Part shown: one piece after another, positions 62,170 to 64,000 of the stretch | Layout: the number at the start of each line of letters is the position of its first letter | Numbering within the stretch: the first letter of the stretch is position 1 | Assembly: GCA_002730875.1 (NCBI GenBank) | Contig: PCBI01000003.1 | Span: forward strand, 4,273-68,272 | Source of the DNA: Spirochaetaceae bacterium | Lineage (GTDB): Bacteria > Spirochaetota > Leptospiria > Leptospirales > Leptonemataceae | Direction of reading: 5' to 3' | Length of the DNA: 64,000 nucleotides | Program-made: the position numbers and the translations under genes | The notes under the pieces: generated by a model | Told to the model about the DNA's origin: nothing | The model's database searches: none | What the model saw: the letters and a program-made list of their open reading frames with translations, nothing else

Positions 62170-63728
62170 GCGAACCGGACCATATTAGAATTGGAAAGCG
62201 AATCTTTGGAAGCCTGATCCAGCCGGATCGACTTCCCGGCAAGTATGAATCCGGGCCCTACTTCGAAAGCCTCGCCAATACTTACGCCGGCTATGACGAA
62301 AAGGCCTGGCAAATCAAGGCCGGCTCTACCGGATGGACCGCGTCCAGACTGGGCATGGGCACCTATCGCATGCATCGCGATAGCAAAGAGCATTACGATG
62401 CCTTGCGCGAAGCTTTGATTTCCGGTACAAATGTTATAGATACATCCGCCAACTACATGGATGGTTCCGCCGAAAGCCTGATAGGCGATGTTCTGCGCGA
62501 TCTAATCTCGGCGGGACGTCTTCGGCGTTCCGATGCATTGATAGTAACCAAGGCAGGCTATATCCAGGGTAAGAATTCCCTGATGTCTGCAGAAATTGAC
62601 TTTCCCGAACAGACGGTTTTCGATCGCTCCCTTTCCCATTGCATTCATCCCGAGTTTCTTGAGAACCAGCTGGAACTCAGCCTACTTCGCATGGGTCTGG
62701 AAACCGTAGATGTGATTCTACTGCACAATCCCGAATACTTCCTGAAGAAACAGAAGCAAGAAGGCGTTTCTCAGAAAGAAGCCCAGGAAGAGTATTACCG
62801 TAGAATCCATGCTGCCTTCGATTATCTCGAGCAGGCGCGTACGGATGGTAAGATCCAGTATTACGGTATCAGCTCGAATACTTTTCCCATATACGGACAG
62901 TATGAATCCACGGACCTGAACAGAATCCATTGCGAAAAGTACCCCGGCTTCAAAGTGATTCAGTTCCCGGCCAATATGCTCGAGCGTGGGTTCCGGGATG
63001 GAGCTTTGTGCAGGCTGGCGCGGGAAAAGGAACTCTGGACCCTGGCCAATCGACCGTTTAACGCTTTCCAATCGAAGATTGGGTTGCTGCGTCTGGCCGG
63101 CTCCGCTGCCAGGGAAGATTCAGACGAAGCCATACAATCCATGATACAATTGGAAGAGGAGATGCAGGAACTGGAGTTTCGCATTCAGGGCGAGCTTTCG
63201 GAGGAAAAGTTTCATTTCGACTCCAGGTTTCCGGCCGCCGGCGCCGTCATCCGCTACTACCTGGATCGACTACGCAATCCGGAACAGGCCCATGCGGCCA
63301 CCACAGCGCTTTCGCCGGTACTGCAGAAAACGGTGACCCATCTTTACGGAAGGGCCGAAGTGCTGTCAGACGATAAAAAGGAGTCCCTGCACCGATTGCT
63401 GGAATCCTATGTACGCAGAATCAATACGGCCCTGGCTTCCCTGGAAAGGAATGTTCGCGCCCGTCACAATCGATTTTGCCAGTCCCTGGCGACGGCCATT
63501 TCAGAAAAGATCCCGGATCTGGGAAGTTCCGATTTGTCCGGAATCGCTCTGAAATACCTCCTGGCCAGCTCCTGCCCGTCCACAGTGCTCTGTGGCATGC
63601 GCCGACTCCCTTATGTGCGCCAACTGCACGCTCTCTACCATGAGCCGGCCCCTTCCCGATTCCGGGATGGTATTCCCGGTCTGGAGCAACGGGCGGTGGA
63701 TCTCTGGAGCAAGGAATTTGGTTTTTAG
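62166..63728 (+). CDS. aldo/keto reductase family protein, extended
   Basis: 520 aa, about 200 longer than a typical aldo/keto reductase. The TIM-barrel pattern is seen: LGMGTYRMHRDSKEHYDALR, VIDTSANYMDGSAESLIG with the catalytic Tyr, VTKAGYIQG with the Lys, and DVILLHNPEYFL with the His. The C-terminal 200 residues carry a helical region and end with SGIALKYLLASSCPSTVLCGM, which resembles the end of the AKR domain displaced by an insert. NAD(P)H-dependent reduction of an aldehyde or ketone is the family activity; substrate unknown. Confidence 0.85.
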   Translation: MSEPDHIRIGKRIFGSLIQPDRLPGKYESGPYFESLANTYAGYDEKAWQIKAGSTGWTASRLGMGTYRMHRDSKEHYDALREALISGTNVIDTSANYMDGSAESLIGDVLRDLISAGRLRRSDALIVTKAGYIQGKNSLMSAEIDFPEQTVFDRSLSHCIHPEFLENQLELSLLRMGLETVDVILLHNPEYFLKKQKQEGVSQKEAQEEYYRRIHAAFDYLEQARTDGKIQYYGISSNTFPIYGQYESTDLNRIHCEKYPGFKVIQFPANMLERGFRDGALCRLAREKELWTLANRPFNAFQSKIGLLRLAGSAAREDSDEAIQSMIQLEEEMQELEFRIQGELSEEKFHFDSRFPAAGAVIRYYLDRLRNPEQAHAATTALSPVLQKTVTHLYGRAEVLSDDKKESLHRLLESYVRRINTALASLERNVRARHNRFCQSLATAISEKIPDLGSSDLSGIALKYLLASSCPSTVLCGMRRLPYVRQLHALYHEPAPSRFRDGIPGLEQRAVDLWSKEFGF

Positions 63729-63763
63729 TTGTCTAATTCTGGCTGTCCGGATAGTCTGATGGT

Positions 63764-63982
63764 ATGACCGAGCAGCAGTTGGAACTACTGAAGCGCTATA
63801 ACGAGGCTTTGCAGCTGTACAAGAACAGACAGTGGCAGGAAGCCATCGATGGCTTCAAAAAGGCCCTGGAGATCGATCCCCACGACGGCCCGTCCAGACT
63901 CTACATTGAGCGCTCGGAAGAATACAAGCTCCACCCGCCTGAAGATGACTGGGACGGCGTTTTTGTCATGAAAACCAAGTAG
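63764..63982 (+). CDS. 72-aa protein resembling a cyclase C-terminal tail (TPR-like)
   Basis: A short helix-turn-helix pair LQLYKNRQWQEAIDGFKKAL and RLYIERSEEYKL is typical of a TPR repeat, and the end DDWDGVFVMKTK matches the pattern that closes many leptospiral adenylate cyclases. The large cyclase in this window ends in the related pattern PENWEGIENLKKK after a similar helical stretch. Here the module exists alone, without a cyclase domain in the frame. It starts at an ATG 35 bp after the aldo/keto reductase stop. Confidence 0.7.
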   Translation: MTEQQLELLKRYNEALQLYKNRQWQEAIDGFKKALEIDPHDGPSRLYIERSEEYKLHPPEDDWDGVFVMKTK

Positions 63983-64000
63983 CCCTGCCCGGGTACGGTC

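Overview
The window is chromosomal DNA from a spirochete of the order Leptospirales. Base composition is near 55% G+C, clearly above that of Leptospira, so a Leptonema- or Turneriella-like lineage is the best guess; this is inference from content, not a database match. The supporting marks are an LruC-domain lipoprotein, a DUF1554 lipoprotein, spirochete-style lipoboxes, a giant Ser/Thr kinase-ATPase-GAF-cyclase protein, a MurE with a meso-diaminopimelate motif and a spirochete-type FliH.

Layout. 1-3.2 kb is accessory: a partial gene, an ankyrin-repeat lipoprotein, a short orphan ORF, and an Rpn-family nuclease gene whose C-terminal domain is cut off by a stop codon inside a string of small hairpins. 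A 57-bp tandem repeat array follows. 3.2-15 kb (minus strand) is a compact peptidoglycan/division operon: thyX-like, rsmH, ftsL-like, murE, murF, mraY, murD, ftsW, murG, mostly joined by 4-8 bp overlaps. 15-26.5 kb (plus strand) is a signalling and envelope run: the 1810-aa kinase/cyclase, a membrane adenylate cyclase, a FecR-domain protein, a fibronectin-like exported protein and a DUF1554 lipoprotein. 26.7-34.7 kb (minus strand) has a NarL/NarX-type two-component pair, the LruC lipoprotein, a metallo-beta-lactamase-fold hydrolase, an SGNH-like membrane protein, an unknown protein and two cyclic-nucleotide-binding-domain proteins.

35-43.3 kb (plus strand) carries an alpha/beta-hydrolase-like protein without its catalytic residues, rpsR with a terminator, the 2-oxoglutarate dehydrogenase genes sucA-sucB-lpdA, and a DUF454 membrane protein. 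43.2-46.2 kb holds rsmE, tRNA-Leu(CAA), a 57-aa cysteine-rich small protein, a GAF-GGDEF diguanylate cyclase, initiator tRNA-fMet and elongator tRNA-Met. 46.2-54.6 kb is lower-density accessory sequence with lipoproteins, small membrane proteins, a type-B carboxylesterase, a P-loop NTPase, a GNAT acetyltransferase and two more loci of the 57-bp repeat. 54.8-64 kb is housekeeping again: a CPA2-type antiporter with a TrkA-N domain, ppa, fliH, an enoyl-CoA hydratase, dcd, cysE, an aldo/keto reductase and a small protein resembling the C-terminal tail of the large cyclase.

How the genes fit together: two predicted adenylate cyclases and two cyclic-nucleotide-binding-domain proteins point to a cAMP network, and a diguanylate cyclase adds c-di-GMP. 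The thyX-like gene and dcd both feed dTMP synthesis. The least ordinary items are the split rpn gene with its hairpin string and the dispersed 57-bp repeat family, which lies three times in the same orientation beyond the 3' end of a minus-strand gene.
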